Notes under the pieces: model-generated
The model's input: only the letters and a program-made list of their open reading frames with translations
The model's database searches: none
Told to the model about the DNA's origin: nothing
In this document: in pieces, positions 1 through 8,358 of the stretch
Numbering within the stretch: position 1 is the stretch's first letter
How the letters are laid out: each line of letters starts with the position of its first letter
NCBI RefSeq assembly: GCF_001548375.1
Contig: NZ_AP017295.1
Coordinates: 4,250,501 to 4,314,500 of the forward strand
Source of the DNA: Nostoc sp. NIES-3756
GTDB taxonomy: Bacteria > Cyanobacteriota > Cyanobacteriia > Cyanobacteriales > Nostocaceae
Length of the DNA stretch: 64,000 nucleotides
Direction: 5' to 3'
Program-made: the position numbers and the translations under genes

Positions 1-632
1 TGTAGTTCATCGGATTTACTTAAGATAAACAAACTTTCATCACCCCCACGGCCAATTCTCAAGGTTTCATCTAGGTAGGTAATATCAAGGGTGGCCACCC
101 TACCTTGAGAATTGTTAGCTGACACAACCTTAAATGGATTGAGTTGGGGGGTATAAATGCCAACAATCTTCTCAATAGACAGATAGCGTTTGTCAAAATA
201 GACATTGATGCGTTTGTTGGGTACAAGTGATGAATCTTCTAGTGCTGGTTCAAAGCTAGCTGTCACCTTGACAAATCCTGATAGCAGCCCCAGAGAATGC
301 TGGACATAAGCTAAGTTAAAGAATGATTTATTGCCAACATCGATAATTTGAAACACTTTACCTACCTTTAATCCCAATGGTAGGGAGTCTAAAGAACGGA
401 TTTCTCTAGCAGTGGAATATTGTAATTGCCAAGCTCCCTCTAGTAAAAAAGTAGCATACAACAGAGGATTAGGATTAGGATTGCAGCGTTCTAATTGGGT
501 TGTTAACTGTTCAATTTCTGCGGCTATAGTTTTGTCTAGCTTCACATTGGTAACAGCAGAGCCAGGATTCTTAGATTGTATCTCCCCAAGTTTTGCTTGT
601 AATTGTTCCTTTAACAAAAGTCGATTGTTCAA
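1..632 (-). CDS. PAP/fibrillin family protein (partial, cut by window edge)
   Basis: The minus strand is open from a TTG at 632-630 to the window edge, about 210 codons without a stop. A good AGGAGT Shine-Dalgarno precedes the TTG at normal spacing, which decided the start. The product shows features of the PAP/fibrillin (plastid lipid-associated protein) family: an early LEGAWQLQYST-like segment, a central LGLLSGFVKVTASFEP strand and the C-terminal signature DETLRIGRGGDESLFIL near residues 192-208. Family members bind lipids or quinones at plastoglobules and thylakoids, so the same lipid-associated role is inferred here. The true C-terminus lies outside the window, though the closing signature suggests only a few residues are missing. 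Confidence 0.8.
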   Translation of the reverse strand, partial: MNNRLLLKEQLQAKLGEIQSKNPGSAVTNVKLDKTIAAEIEQLTTQLERCNPNPNPLLYATFLLEGAWQLQYSTAREIRSLDSLPLGLKVGKVFQIIDVGNKSFFNLAYVQHSLGLLSGFVKVTASFEPALEDSSLVPNKRINVYFDKRYLSIEKIVGIYTPQLNPFKVVSANNSQGRVATLDITYLDETLRIGRGGDESLFILSKSDEL

Positions 633-745
633 GGGTTTAATACTCCTTCCTAGAGACCCGGATATTTAATTTTGCCAAAGTCTGAATCATGTAATTCGTA
701 ATTAGTCAGCATAAACCAATTACGAATTACTAATTACTAATTACA

Positions 746-1927
746 TCAAGAAGCTACAGGGGCAAACTCAGTTTTCACAGTTGCGTATGCCCAGTCCAAC
801 CAAGGAAGTAAAGCTTCAATATCTGAAGTTTCTACTGTAGCGCCTCCCCAAATCCGTAGTCCGGGGGGTGCTGCACGATAGGGTGCAATATCATAAGCTA
901 CTTGTTGTTTTTCCAGGAGTTTTGCTAGTTTCTTCGCAAATTTCCCTTGGTCTTCTGCACTTAGGCTAGAGAAAGCAGCATCGACAATTTTTAAGCAAAT
1001 TGAAGTACAAGAGCGAGTTTCTGGCTTTTCAGCTAGGAAACCTGCCCAGTTGCTTTGTTCCACCCATTTGGCGATCGCCGCTAAATTAGCCTCACTGCGA
1101 CTAATCAACCCAGCCAAACCGCCAATACTTTCAGCCCAAATCAACGCATCTAAGGCATCTTCTACACACAACATCGATGGTGTATTGATGGTATCACCCT
1201 TAAAAATACCTTCAATAAGTTTGCCTTTTTGGGAGAGGCGGAAAATCTTTGGTATAGGCCAAGCTGGCTGATAAGTTTCCAGTCTTTCCACCGCACGGGG
1301 TGAGAGGACAACCACACCATGCTGTGCTTCGCCACCTAATACTTTCTGCCAGGAGTAAGTCAGCACATCGATTTTTTCCCAAGGAATATCCATTGCAAAC
1401 ACCGCAGATGTAGCATCACAGATAGTTAAACCTTGGCGATCGTCTTTTATCCAGTCACCGTTGGGAACTCTGACACCCGAAGTTGTACCATTCCACAAAA
1501 ACACCACATCATGGTCGAAATCAACTTCATCTAAATTGGGTAAGCCGCCATAGGGTGCTTTCAACAAGCGCACATCGGGTAACTTTAATTCATCTACCAC
1601 ATCTTTGACCCATTCTTGACCGAAACTTTCCCAAGCCAAGATATCTAAAGGTCTTTGTCCCAGTAGTGACCATAAGGCCATTTCTACAGCACCAGTATCA
1701 GAAGCCGGCACAATACCTAAACGATAATCAGCCGGCAAACCCAGAATTTTTTTAGAACGTTCAATAACGTCCGCTAATCTAGCTTTACCATCTTCAGACC
1801 TGTGGGAACGACCCACACAGGCGTTTTCCAGACTAGACACAGACCAACCAGGGCGCTTTGCACAGGGGCCAGAGGAAAAATGCGGAATATGAGGCTTAGT
1901 TGTTGGAAGCGTAAGATGCTCTGACAT
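746..1927 (-). CDS. serC: phosphoserine aminotransferase (SerC, class V PLP aminotransferase)
   Basis: A 393-residue fold-type I PLP enzyme that converts 3-phosphohydroxypyruvate and glutamate to phosphoserine and 2-oxoglutarate in serine synthesis. The N-terminal [13 protein letters not shown] segment is typical of the shorter-known second SerC subfamily rather than the E. coli form. The cofactor lysine is K195 in [11 protein letters not shown], and ICDATSA (169-175) holds the Asp that contacts the pyridine nitrogen. The ATG at 1927 is the first in frame and matches the family N-terminus. It stands alone, followed downstream by heptamer repeats. A related class V aminotransferase activity cannot be excluded from sequence alone, but SerC is by far the best fit. 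Confidence 0.88.
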   Translation of the reverse strand: MSEHLTLPTTKPHIPHFSSGPCAKRPGWSVSSLENACVGRSHRSEDGKARLADVIERSKKILGLPADYRLGIVPASDTGAVEMALWSLLGQRPLDILAWESFGQEWVKDVVDELKLPDVRLLKAPYGGLPNLDEVDFDHDVVFLWNGTTSGVRVPNGDWIKDDRQGLTICDATSAVFAMDIPWEKIDVLTYSWQKVLGGEAQHGVVVLSPRAVERLETYQPAWPIPKIFRLSQKGKLIEGIFKGDTINTPSMLCVEDALDALIWAESIGGLAGLISRSEANLAAIAKWVEQSNWAGFLAEKPETRSCTSICLKIVDAAFSSLSAEDQGKFAKKLAKLLEKQQVAYDIAPYRAAPPGLRIWGGATVETSDIEALLPWLDWAYATVKTEFAPVAS

Positions 1928-1972
1928 TGTTGCAGGAGGAAGCTTGTTGTAAGTAGTAATGTAGATACTACA

Positions 1973-2016
1973 TTAGTTAATAGTCACTAGTCATTAGTCA
2001 TTAGTCAACAGTCAAG
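1973..2016. repeat. short heptamer-type tandem repeat
   Basis: Copies of TAGTCAT/TAGTCAC/CAGTCAA type heptamers stand between serC and the phosphatase gene. The same heptamer family recurs at many junctions in this window (for example near 28216, 38724, 44490, 48120, 53450 and 60931). Such short tandemly repeated sequences are characteristic of Nostoc/Anabaena intergenic regions. No coding or regulatory role is visible. Confidence 0.6.
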
Positions 2017-2023
2017 CTAACTT

Positions 2024-2920
2024 TTAAGACCGTTTAATAATTCCTTTGTCAAAAATGCGATTATTAGTAGCGATCGCACTAACTTCTATCCTATCGGGGT
2101 AAACTTCATAAGTTGCGAAGCTTAAATCACTGGTGGAATACTCTGTCCATTGCGATCGCCCTACAGGACGATTACCCGCGCCAGCACCGCAAATTAAATA
2201 GGTTGTACCATCAATAGGGCGAGTACGTTCGTAACTGTGTTCGTGTCCATTGATATAAAGTTGGACTCCATATTTCTTAAACAGTGGCGTGAAGGTTTTC
2301 ACGAAAGCTTGATTAGTTCCGTACACACCCGATGAATAAATGGGGTGATGTCCAAATACTACCTTCCACGAAGCATTACTACTACTTAATTCTTTTTCTA
2401 ACCAAGGTAATTGATTTTGCCAATCAGCATTATTGTTAGTATCTAAAGCAAAAAATTGTATACCTTGGCGGCGAAATGTATAGTATCGCTTACCATTCAT
2501 ATTAAAACCAGGATAGCGGACTTGTGGATCACCGTTATCAGTGCGGATATCATGATTACCTAAACAAGCTTGAAATTTCACCTTTTGTTTGAGCAAATCT
2601 TGATAGGGACGCTCAAACACGGCATTTATTTTCTCAATCTCGCCGTTATTATAAATATTATCACCAGCTAAAACTACCAAATCATAGGGATTTTGCCTGT
2701 GATAATTTGTCATTGCCCTAGCTACAGCATACTGTCCTTTTGCCCCTGTTCCCGTATCAGCCACCGACACAAAGCGTAAGAGTAAATCCTTTTTGGGTGG
2801 TGCAGCTATAGCAACATCAGTACTTGAGTCATGTTGGTGAATAAATTTCCAGGTTAATAATCCAGCGCCAAAGGCACTGAAGCTACTTAAAAATAAAAAT
2901 TGACGACGATTCAGATTCAT
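2024..2920 (-). CDS. Tat-exported metallophosphatase (purple acid phosphatase-like)
   Basis: A 298-residue calcineurin-type phosphoesterase. The metal-binding motifs appear in order: VSVADTG (D55), GDNIYNNG (86-93), GNHD (121-124), GHHP (190-193) and GHEH (225-228). The last is followed by SYERTRP, as in purple acid phosphatases. The N-terminus LNRRQFLFLSSF is a clear twin-arginine motif followed by a hydrophobic stretch to about residue 24, so export of the folded enzyme to the periplasm is inferred. The substrate is unknown; phosphomonoesters are likely. It is monocistronic, with 254 bp of mostly AT-rich spacer to the divergent uppS. Confidence 0.85.
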   Translation of the reverse strand: MNLNRRQFLFLSSFSAFGAGLLTWKFIHQHDSSTDVAIAAPPKKDLLLRFVSVADTGTGAKGQYAVARAMTNYHRQNPYDLVVLAGDNIYNNGEIEKINAVFERPYQDLLKQKVKFQACLGNHDIRTDNGDPQVRYPGFNMNGKRYYTFRRQGIQFFALDTNNNADWQNQLPWLEKELSSSNASWKVVFGHHPIYSSGVYGTNQAFVKTFTPLFKKYGVQLYINGHEHSYERTRPIDGTTYLICGAGAGNRPVGRSQWTEYSTSDLSFATYEVYPDRIEVSAIATNNRIFDKGIIKRS

Positions 2921-3174
2921 AAATTCACCAAATTACTGAGTCTACAATTGCCGTTAAAACTGTTTGAGTAATCAACCTGTTTTAACATAGCATTGCCTGT
3001 ATGATGTAAATCCGACTTTTTCCCCGACTTGACCAATAAAACTACCGACTTCAGCCGACTGACAAAAGAAAATGCGATCGCTTAGGCTATTGAGCATAGA
3101 TAAAAGTATGGGTAGCATAAACGCTTTTCTAGTCTCTATTACTGCCAAATACAGCGTCGTATTCGTTAAATCTT

Positions 3175-3921
3175 ATGACTTCCTTACCCGCAGACCTCAA
3201 CCCCCAAAAAATTCCTCATCATATAGCCGTCATCATGGATGGTAACGGTAGATGGGCAACTAGCCGAGGACTACCACGCATAGCTGGACATCGCCAAGGT
3301 GCAAGCACCCTCAAAAAATTATTACGCTGTTGCAAAGATTGGGGAATCAAAGCTTTAACCGCCTACGCCTTCTCTACAGAAAATTGGCAACGCCCCATTG
3401 AAGAAGTAGATTTTCTCATGCACTTATTTGAGCGGTTACTACGCCGCGAGTTAGCTCAGATGCACCAAGAAGGAGTGAGAATTTCTTTTATTGGCGATTT
3501 GTCGGGTTTACCCCCATCTCTGCAAACAGAAATGGAACATTCAATGAAACAAACATTGAATAATCAAGCAATTCACTTTACTATTGCTGTAAACTACGGC
3601 AGCCGTCACGAAATTACAAAAGCCTGTCGTCAACTAGCTCAACTAGTGCAACAAGGTAAACTGGATGCAGCAACCATCAATGAAAGCCTTGTAGAAAAAT
3701 ATCTCCATACAGGAGAGACTCCAGCACCAGATTTACTGATTCGCACTAGCGGAGAAATGCGGTTAAGTAATTTTCTGTTGTGGCAAATGGCGTACACAGA
3801 GATGTACTTTACTGATATTCTCTGGCCTGATTTTGATACAGAAGCATTTCATCAAGCTTTGTTAAGTTATCAAAAACGCGATCGCCGTTTCGGTCAAGTG
3901 AAAACTTTCCTTTCAGCTTAA
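3175..3921 (+). CDS. uppS: isoprenyl transferase / undecaprenyl diphosphate synthase
   Basis: A 248-residue cis-prenyltransferase that builds the C55 lipid carrier used for peptidoglycan and glycan export. The signature [13 protein letters not shown] is at residues 16-28, with catalytic Asp22. [12 protein letters not shown] and the closing [20 protein letters not shown] block (about 190-209) bind diphosphate and Mg. The length is normal for the family. The ATG at 3175 gives a usual short N-terminal arm. The gene ends 10 bp before the decayed tail of the CRISPR array, so the array's old end abuts a housekeeping gene. Confidence 0.93.
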   Translation: MTSLPADLNPQKIPHHIAVIMDGNGRWATSRGLPRIAGHRQGASTLKKLLRCCKDWGIKALTAYAFSTENWQRPIEEVDFLMHLFERLLRRELAQMHQEGVRISFIGDLSGLPPSLQTEMEHSMKQTLNNQAIHFTIAVNYGSRHEITKACRQLAQLVQQGKLDAATINESLVEKYLHTGETPAPDLLIRTSGEMRLSNFLLWQMAYTEMYFTDILWPDFDTEAFHQALLSYQKRDRRFGQVKTFLSA

Positions 3922-3931
3922 CAACCAATCC

Positions 3932-3968
3932 CCATTTCTTAATTACAGGGGAATTAGCCAGTTGGAAG
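3932..3968 (-). repeat. fossil CRISPR repeat at the array's distal end
   Basis: The 22 bases at 3947-3968 match the inner half of the array repeat with three differences (AGGGGAATTAG is intact, then CCAGTTGGAAG instead of TTAGTTGAAAG). The outer 15 bases are no longer recognisable. Its end is 71 bp from the end of the next degenerate repeat, which leaves a 34-bp spacer-sized interval at 3969-4002. This spacing argues for a decayed seventeenth repeat rather than chance. Confidence 0.6.
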
Positions 3969-4002
3969 CCTATCCCTTGTAATAAATCTGTAATTCTCAT
4001 GG

Positions 4003-5139
4003 CTAGTTTACCCCGTGAGGGGAATTAATCAAGTGAAAGCAGTACGGAAGCTTTTTATCCGAAAAAGGAGAGTATTGTTTCAGTCCCCGTGAGGGGAATT
4101 AGTTAGTTGAAAGTTGGCGAGTCGATACAGCCAAGGCCGCCCGGAGGTCTGAGTTTCAGTCCCCGTGAGGGGAATTAGTTAGTTGAAAGGCAATGTCAAG
4201 AAATTTAGGAGAAATCATGGGGCGGTTTCAGTCCCCGTGAGGGGAATTAGTTAGTTGAAAGCTTTCTCAAGCATAATATTTACTGTATTGATTCAGATGT
4301 TTCAGTCCCCGTGAGGGGAATTAGTTAGTTGAAAGTTCATTCTCTCGCCTTAGCATCTCGTTTTCAGGTTTCAGTCCCCGTGAGGGGAATTAGTTAGTTG
4401 AAAGCACCACCCTTGAGTAAATTAAATCCACCAGTCAGGCGTTTCAGTCCCCGTGAGGGGAATTAGTTAGTTGAAAGGCAGAAGGCAGAAGGTTATTGTT
4501 TAAGTTTGTTAATTGAGGAGTTTCAGTCCCCGTGAGGGGAATTAGTTAGTTGAAAGCTAAAATTAGATGTGGCCCTAACATAGCTGCGATCGGTTTCAGT
4601 CCCCGTGAGGGGAATTAGTTAGTTGAAAGATAGCCTCCCTGTAGGTAGGGGAGGCTATTTTATAATGTTTCAGTCCCCGTGAGGGGAATTAGTTAGTTGA
4701 AAGCTTGCAACCCCGTGTGGTGAAAACCGCCAACGTTCTGTTTCAGTCCCCGTGAGGGGAATTAGTTAGTTGAAAGACCTAAATTTTCTGGGTCATCTAA
4801 TGAAGTAATAAGTTTCAGTCCCCGTGAGGGGAATTAGTTAGTTGAAAGATTTGCCGACCATATACTACCACCTGTAGAAATCCGTTTCAGTCCCCGTGAG
4901 GGGAATTAGTTAGTTGAAAGTAAAGTTGGTTTTAAATTTATGTGTGTACTTGTTAACGTTTCAGTCCCCGTGAGGGGAATTAGTTAGTTGAAAGTCAATC
5001 GGCTTTGTGCATTGAGTCAAGAAATCAAGTTTCAGTCCCCGTGAGGGGAATTAGTTAGTTGAAAGTGATGTGCCATTAGTGCCTTGATGGTTGCTGATAT
5101 TCGTTTCAGTCCCCGTGAGGGGAATTAGTTAGTTGAAAG
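4003..5139 (-). CRISPR. type I-D CRISPR array, 15 perfect 37-bp repeats plus one degenerate terminal repeat
   Basis: Identical 37-bp repeats start at 4077, 4153, 4225, 4299, 4368, 4441, 4520, 4593, 4667, 4740, 4812, 4884, 4958, 5029 and 5103. A degenerate copy with several differences at both ends lies at 4003-4039. The 15 spacers are 32-42 bp. On the minus strand the repeat starts CTTTCAAC and ends GGGGACTGAAAC, with a CCCC/GGGG stem suited to Cas6 cutting. This would leave an 8-nt ACTGAAAC handle, as in cyanobacterial I-D arrays. The decayed repeat at the left and cas2 at the right place the leader at 5140-5348, so transcription and newest spacers run from the right. Spacer 4630-4666 is a hairpin; spacer 4478-4519 carries tandem GCAGAAG units. 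Confidence 0.97.
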
Positions 5140-5348
5140 TCCGCCATCTGAAACTTAGTCTATGAGCAGGTTATAAATCAATTTTTGACGGATCTATTTC
5201 TTCTGACTAAGAAATAAAGCTCAAACACTGCTCACTGAAACTGTTGAAACTCTGAAAATATTGAATTGTCAAGGTTCTGGCCATTTGACGAATCTACTGG
5301 GATTTTTGCCCCCGCTTCGATATGCCAAACATCAAACTTATGTATCAA
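5140..5348 (-). promoter_or_regulatory. CRISPR leader / array promoter region
   Basis: This 209-bp AT-rich non-coding stretch lies between the stop of cas2 and the first perfect repeat. No open frame of note occurs in it. Its position next to the adaptation genes and opposite the decayed repeat is what identifies it as leader. It should hold the array promoter and the sequences recognised by Cas1-Cas2 during spacer integration; these are inferred, not seen as defined motifs. Confidence 0.65.
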
Positions 5349-5642
5349 TCATATGACGATCGCCTGCTCTTGTCGAGGTGTTTCGGAACCGTAAGTAATT
5401 GTCCGTTTGACTGCACCACTATCAAGGACATATATTCGCACAGCATCCTCATGGGGCTTGATAAGTTTTTCTATTTTCGTTTGTAGTGTAGCAAATTGTA
5501 CAGATGTTAGGAAACATTCAAATACACTGTATTGCGTCCATTTACCATACCCGGACAACATTTTATGCAAACGAGTCCGGCGCTTATTCGCTGCCTTATT
5601 ATCTGGCAGGTCATAAATAATTAAGTAAAACAGTGTAGTCAT
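5349..5642 (-). CDS. cas2: CRISPR-associated endonuclease Cas2
   Basis: A 97-residue ferredoxin-fold protein and the structural partner of Cas1 in spacer integration. The first strand FYLIIYDLPDNKAANKRRTR carries the conserved Asp11. YGKWTQYSVFECFLT follows (about 32-46), and VRIYVLDSG (about 68-76) forms the later strand. The length is normal. It is the last gene of the cas series, separated from cas1 by 179 bp that hold an inserted hairpin repeat, so it may be less tightly cotranscribed. Its stop lies 209 bp from the array. Confidence 0.95.
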   Translation of the reverse strand: MTTLFYLIIYDLPDNKAANKRRTRLHKMLSGYGKWTQYSVFECFLTSVQFATLQTKIEKLIKPHEDAVRIYVLDSGAVKRTITYGSETPRQEQAIVI

Positions 5643-5680
5643 TGTCTATGTTACAGAGGCTTGTGGCTAGTAAGTTTAAT

Positions 5681-5800
5681 GACCTCTCCCCAACCCCTCT
5701 CCGACGCGGAGAGGGGCTTAATCATTCTTGAATACTAAGGAGAATTAAGGCTTTAAAAGCCTCTCTCCTTGTAGGGGAGAGGTTTGGAGAGGGGTTTTCC
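5681..5800. repeat. double-hairpin interspersed repeat between cas1 and cas2
   Basis: Two GC-rich hairpins, CCCCTCTCCG-ACG-CGGAGAGGGG and a CCTCTCTCC/GGGGAGAGG pair, flank about 55 bp of unrelated sequence. The same arrangement occurs in opposite orientation at 21977-22082, where the first hairpin and its flank CCTCTCCCCAACC are almost identical. A related version lies at 9083-9175. This looks like a MITE-like or REP-like family that has spread between genes. The hairpins could also act as processing or termination sites inside the cas transcript. Confidence 0.7.
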
Positions 5801-5821
5801 CGTCGTAAAGAAGCACAGAAG

Positions 5822-6799
5822 TTATCGCAAGACTAGAGGTTTATAGGGTATTCCTTCTTGTAAATGCCGACTTAGCAACCGGGCTTGCAATTCTATAGCG
5901 CGGCGATAAGTGCATCGGTACTCAAAAACAGGATGCTTAAAATCATCATTCATCTTGCGTTCAAATGCTTGCAAAAAAGATTTTTTCGCAGCTTCTTTTA
6001 ACCGATAAGCGCCTAAACTCTCAGTAAAATCCTGGGGTTGAATTTCCCGCTTGTGCAGGACTGTCAACACCACACTATCAGCTATCAAAGCCCGAAATTC
6101 CTCCATTAAATCGAGTACCATAGAAGGCTGACCATGATGAACTTCATGTAGGTAGCCAATATATGGATCTAACCCTGCAACATGAACCGCAGCCGTTACT
6201 TGGACGCGAAGTAACCCATAAGCAAAACTAAGAAGGGAATTAACAGGATCAGTGGGTGGACGACGATTTCTGCCCGTGAAAGTCCATTGTTTTCCTACCA
6301 TGCTTGGCCAGCAAGCGAAATATTCCCGTGCGGCTAGACCTTCAATACCCCTAACTTGGTCTATAGTCTTCTGAGATTTAACTAAGCTTTTACGTTCTTT
6401 AAGTGGATTATCGCGCTCATTATTGCGGTACAAAACTTGATATTGATTATGAATCTTTGCAGTAACGATCGCCTTCACTAATTCCAAACGCCGCACGGGG
6501 TCATTATATAATTGATACTGTGCTAATCTCAATTGACCATTACGCGAATAACCAGGAAGTGCAGAACCTAAATACTTACCAAAGTGAGAAAGGTAATGAA
6601 CGGGCATTCCTAATTCTAAGGCATAAACAAGGGCATCACCTGTAACTTGGGGATTCCCCATCAGAACTACTTGTTCTACAGTTTGTGCAGGAATACTTTG
6701 TTTTTTCCAAGAACCATCTTCTTGCTTTAAGGCAATATTAAAAGCTTCATAGTTCTTGCTTAAAACAGCATCAGCTTGGGTAACGTATAAGACTGACAT
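5822..6799 (-). CDS. cas1: CRISPR-associated endonuclease Cas1 (type I-D)
   Basis: A 325-residue integrase that inserts new spacers at the leader-proximal repeat with Cas2. It starts with the usual beta-rich domain (SVLYVTQADAVLSKNYEAF) and has an all-helical C-terminal domain. The conserved metal site is visible in LHEVHHGQPSMVLDLMEEFR (about 215-234), with the catalytic His and acidic residue, and in the upstream GLAAREYFACW segment holding Glu. Length and motifs are intact, so spacer acquisition should still be possible. It lies 91 bp downstream of cas4. Confidence 0.96.
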   Translation of the reverse strand: MSVLYVTQADAVLSKNYEAFNIALKQEDGSWKKQSIPAQTVEQVVLMGNPQVTGDALVYALELGMPVHYLSHFGKYLGSALPGYSRNGQLRLAQYQLYNDPVRRLELVKAIVTAKIHNQYQVLYRNNERDNPLKERKSLVKSQKTIDQVRGIEGLAAREYFACWPSMVGKQWTFTGRNRRPPTDPVNSLLSFAYGLLRVQVTAAVHVAGLDPYIGYLHEVHHGQPSMVLDLMEEFRALIADSVVLTVLHKREIQPQDFTESLGAYRLKEAAKKSFLQAFERKMNDDFKHPVFEYRCTYRRAIELQARLLSRHLQEGIPYKPLVLR

Positions 6800-6890
6800 T
6801 TTGTTTTATGGTTGTGTAGTATAGATAATTTCTCTCACGCACATATACAGAGAGTATGAGACAGAGTTTGATGATTTAGCAACGCCTAAT

Positions 6891-7493
6891 CTAATCGTTG
6901 TCGTTGTTGGTTAAATTGATTTTTGCGAGTTGTTGCACTTCAAAAGGTAGACAAATTTCTTTCAAACTACATGATTGACATTTTTTCTTGTTGTCAATTG
7001 GTGTAGGCATAGTTTTATATGCAGCTAGTTGAGCAAGTGCGATCGCCTGTTCAGTCATCTGTCGCAGTTGCGGTGTCAATGCTACCGTCTGTCTGCGGCG
7101 GTTGGCGTGGTAGAATATTTCACCATAGGAGATGCTGCGTCCAGTGCGTTCTTCTAAACACAAAGCTGCTGCACAAAGTTGAAAATGGTCGTTGAGATGC
7201 TGCGCCATTTTGCCTTTTTTGTATTCCACTGGCACAAGCTGACCATCACATTCTTCCACAGCATCAATAATACCAGCAACTTTTAGGCGATCGCTCCACA
7301 CCCATTGCTGTTGATGAACCAGTGTTTCCCCTTCTTGAAAAGTAGTTTCTTCATTCACATTACGGTGTATGTGCCGACCCAAAATAATGTGTTCATTATC
7401 TTCCATCTCACCCAAAACATATTCCAAATAAAATCTGCGTGGACAATATTCCCAAGCGTTCAGATACGCTAGGGGCAAATAATCTTCCGTCAT
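6891..7493 (-). CDS. cas4: CRISPR-associated exonuclease Cas4
   Basis: A 200-residue PD-(D/E)XK nuclease with an iron-sulfur cluster that trims prespacers and selects their PAM during adaptation. The cluster ligands are the N-terminal Cys of EYCPRRFYLEYV and three C-terminal Cys in CQSCSLKEIC. The nuclease core shows GIIDAVEE (metal-binding Asp) and LVPVEYKKGK (E-x-K). Good length. It sits between cas6 and cas1, the usual I-D position, with an inserted palindromic repeat in the 58-bp gap to cas6. Confidence 0.94.
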   Translation of the reverse strand: MTEDYLPLAYLNAWEYCPRRFYLEYVLGEMEDNEHIILGRHIHRNVNEETTFQEGETLVHQQQWVWSDRLKVAGIIDAVEECDGQLVPVEYKKGKMAQHLNDHFQLCAAALCLEERTGRSISYGEIFYHANRRRQTVALTPQLRQMTEQAIALAQLAAYKTMPTPIDNKKKCQSCSLKEICLPFEVQQLAKINLTNNDND

Positions 7494-7512
7494 AAACCCA
7501 AATTACGAATTA

Positions 7513-7536
7513 CGTTAGCGAAGCGGGGCGTAGCCC
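7513..7536. repeat. 24-bp palindromic interspersed element, copy 1
   Basis: The 24-bp core containing GCGAAGCGGGGCGTAGC is identical in three places: 7513-7536, 23058-23081 (reverse orientation) and 56241-56264. Each copy is embedded in runs of the motif ATTACGAATTACGA. The core contains imperfect self-complementary halves. The identical core plus shared flanks point to recent dispersal of a small element. Confidence 0.7.
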
Positions 7537-7551
7537 ATTACGAATTACGAA

Positions 7552-8358
7552 TTACGAATTACGAATTGATACCTGTCCCATCCCCATCGCTGTTTTACGT
7601 CCTACTCCAGCAAAGCAGGCAAAATTAGCTAATACTGTCGCTATTTTTGCTTGTTCACTATCCTTAAATCGATACCTTACCCAACCTTCAGCCCCAATTT
7701 CTCCAGCAACTTCTAGCTGTAAAGCGAAAGTTTTTAATTCATAGCCAGAAACAACAGCTTGCCACTCTACAGCCGGAAACCTTAATTCTTGAGGAGCAAA
7801 ATAATTCCATCGTCGTAACAAACTATTAAATACTAATTCTGGTAAAGGAAATGGCTGTACTTCTTGTTTTTGCTTAAAACTTGTAGGTGAGAGAAATTTG
7901 AGAGTGATTTCATCAAAAATTTTATCTACATTTGCCAGTTTGGCGTAATCTGAAATATCTACTAAAGGATGAGTATCTGGCAACGTATAAGTATTGCGAA
8001 TGACAAAAGGGCAATTTCCCAGATAGAGACGTTGATTATCCCAATTTTCTAACCCTTTCAACAGTAAATCAATCAAATTCCCATCTAACAAACAGATGCG
8101 AAAAACAAAATTATCTCCTAATTTTGTCTTGGGTTGGCGACGATATCCAATTAATCCCGAAAGAGTAAATGGTGAGATTTGGGTGCGGTGAATGATATCT
8201 GCTGTTTGGGGATCTGCCAAAGTCAGCCAGTCCATAAATTGAGAGTGAAGCGCCCTTCCCAAGCTGACAGGAATTGGTTGCTGTGAAGCTGCACCTAGCT
8301 CAATCACCACAGCATATAAGTTAGCAGATTTAGGCGGTGATAGTAGTGCCGCATCCAT
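7552..8358 (-). CDS. cas6: CRISPR-associated endoribonuclease Cas6
   Basis: A 268-residue RAMP-fold ribonuclease that cuts the array transcript inside each repeat to make crRNAs. The C-terminal glycine-rich loop CFAGVGRKTAMGMGQV (about 249-264) is the family hallmark. An internal LSGLIGYRR segment resembles the conserved central RAMP strand. The start codon overlaps the end of csc1 by 29 bp, which implies translational coupling and supports this ATG. Its partner hairpin is the CCCC/GGGG stem in the adjacent repeats. Confidence 0.9.
   Translation of the reverse strand: MDAALLSPPKSANLYAVVIELGAASQQPIPVSLGRALHSQFMDWLTLADPQTADIIHRTQISPFTLSGLIGYRRQPKTKLGDNFVFRICLLDGNLIDLLLKGLENWDNQRLYLGNCPFVIRNTYTLPDTHPLVDISDYAKLANVDKIFDEITLKFLSPTSFKQKQEVQPFPLPELVFNSLLRRWNYFAPQELRFPAVEWQAVVSGYELKTFALQLEVAGEIGAEGWVRYRFKDSEQAKIATVLANFACFAGVGRKTAMGMGQVSIRNS

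Noticed and set aside
412-669. 85-codon plus-strand frame near the left edge
   Set aside because: It lies opposite the PAP/fibrillin gene, which has clear family signatures and a ribosome site.
3889-3903. TCAAGTGAAAA at the end of uppS resembling the degenerate repeat tail
   Set aside because: It is coding sequence (FGQVKTF), the spacing to the next repeat remnant is 65 bp instead of about 73, and only ten bases agree.
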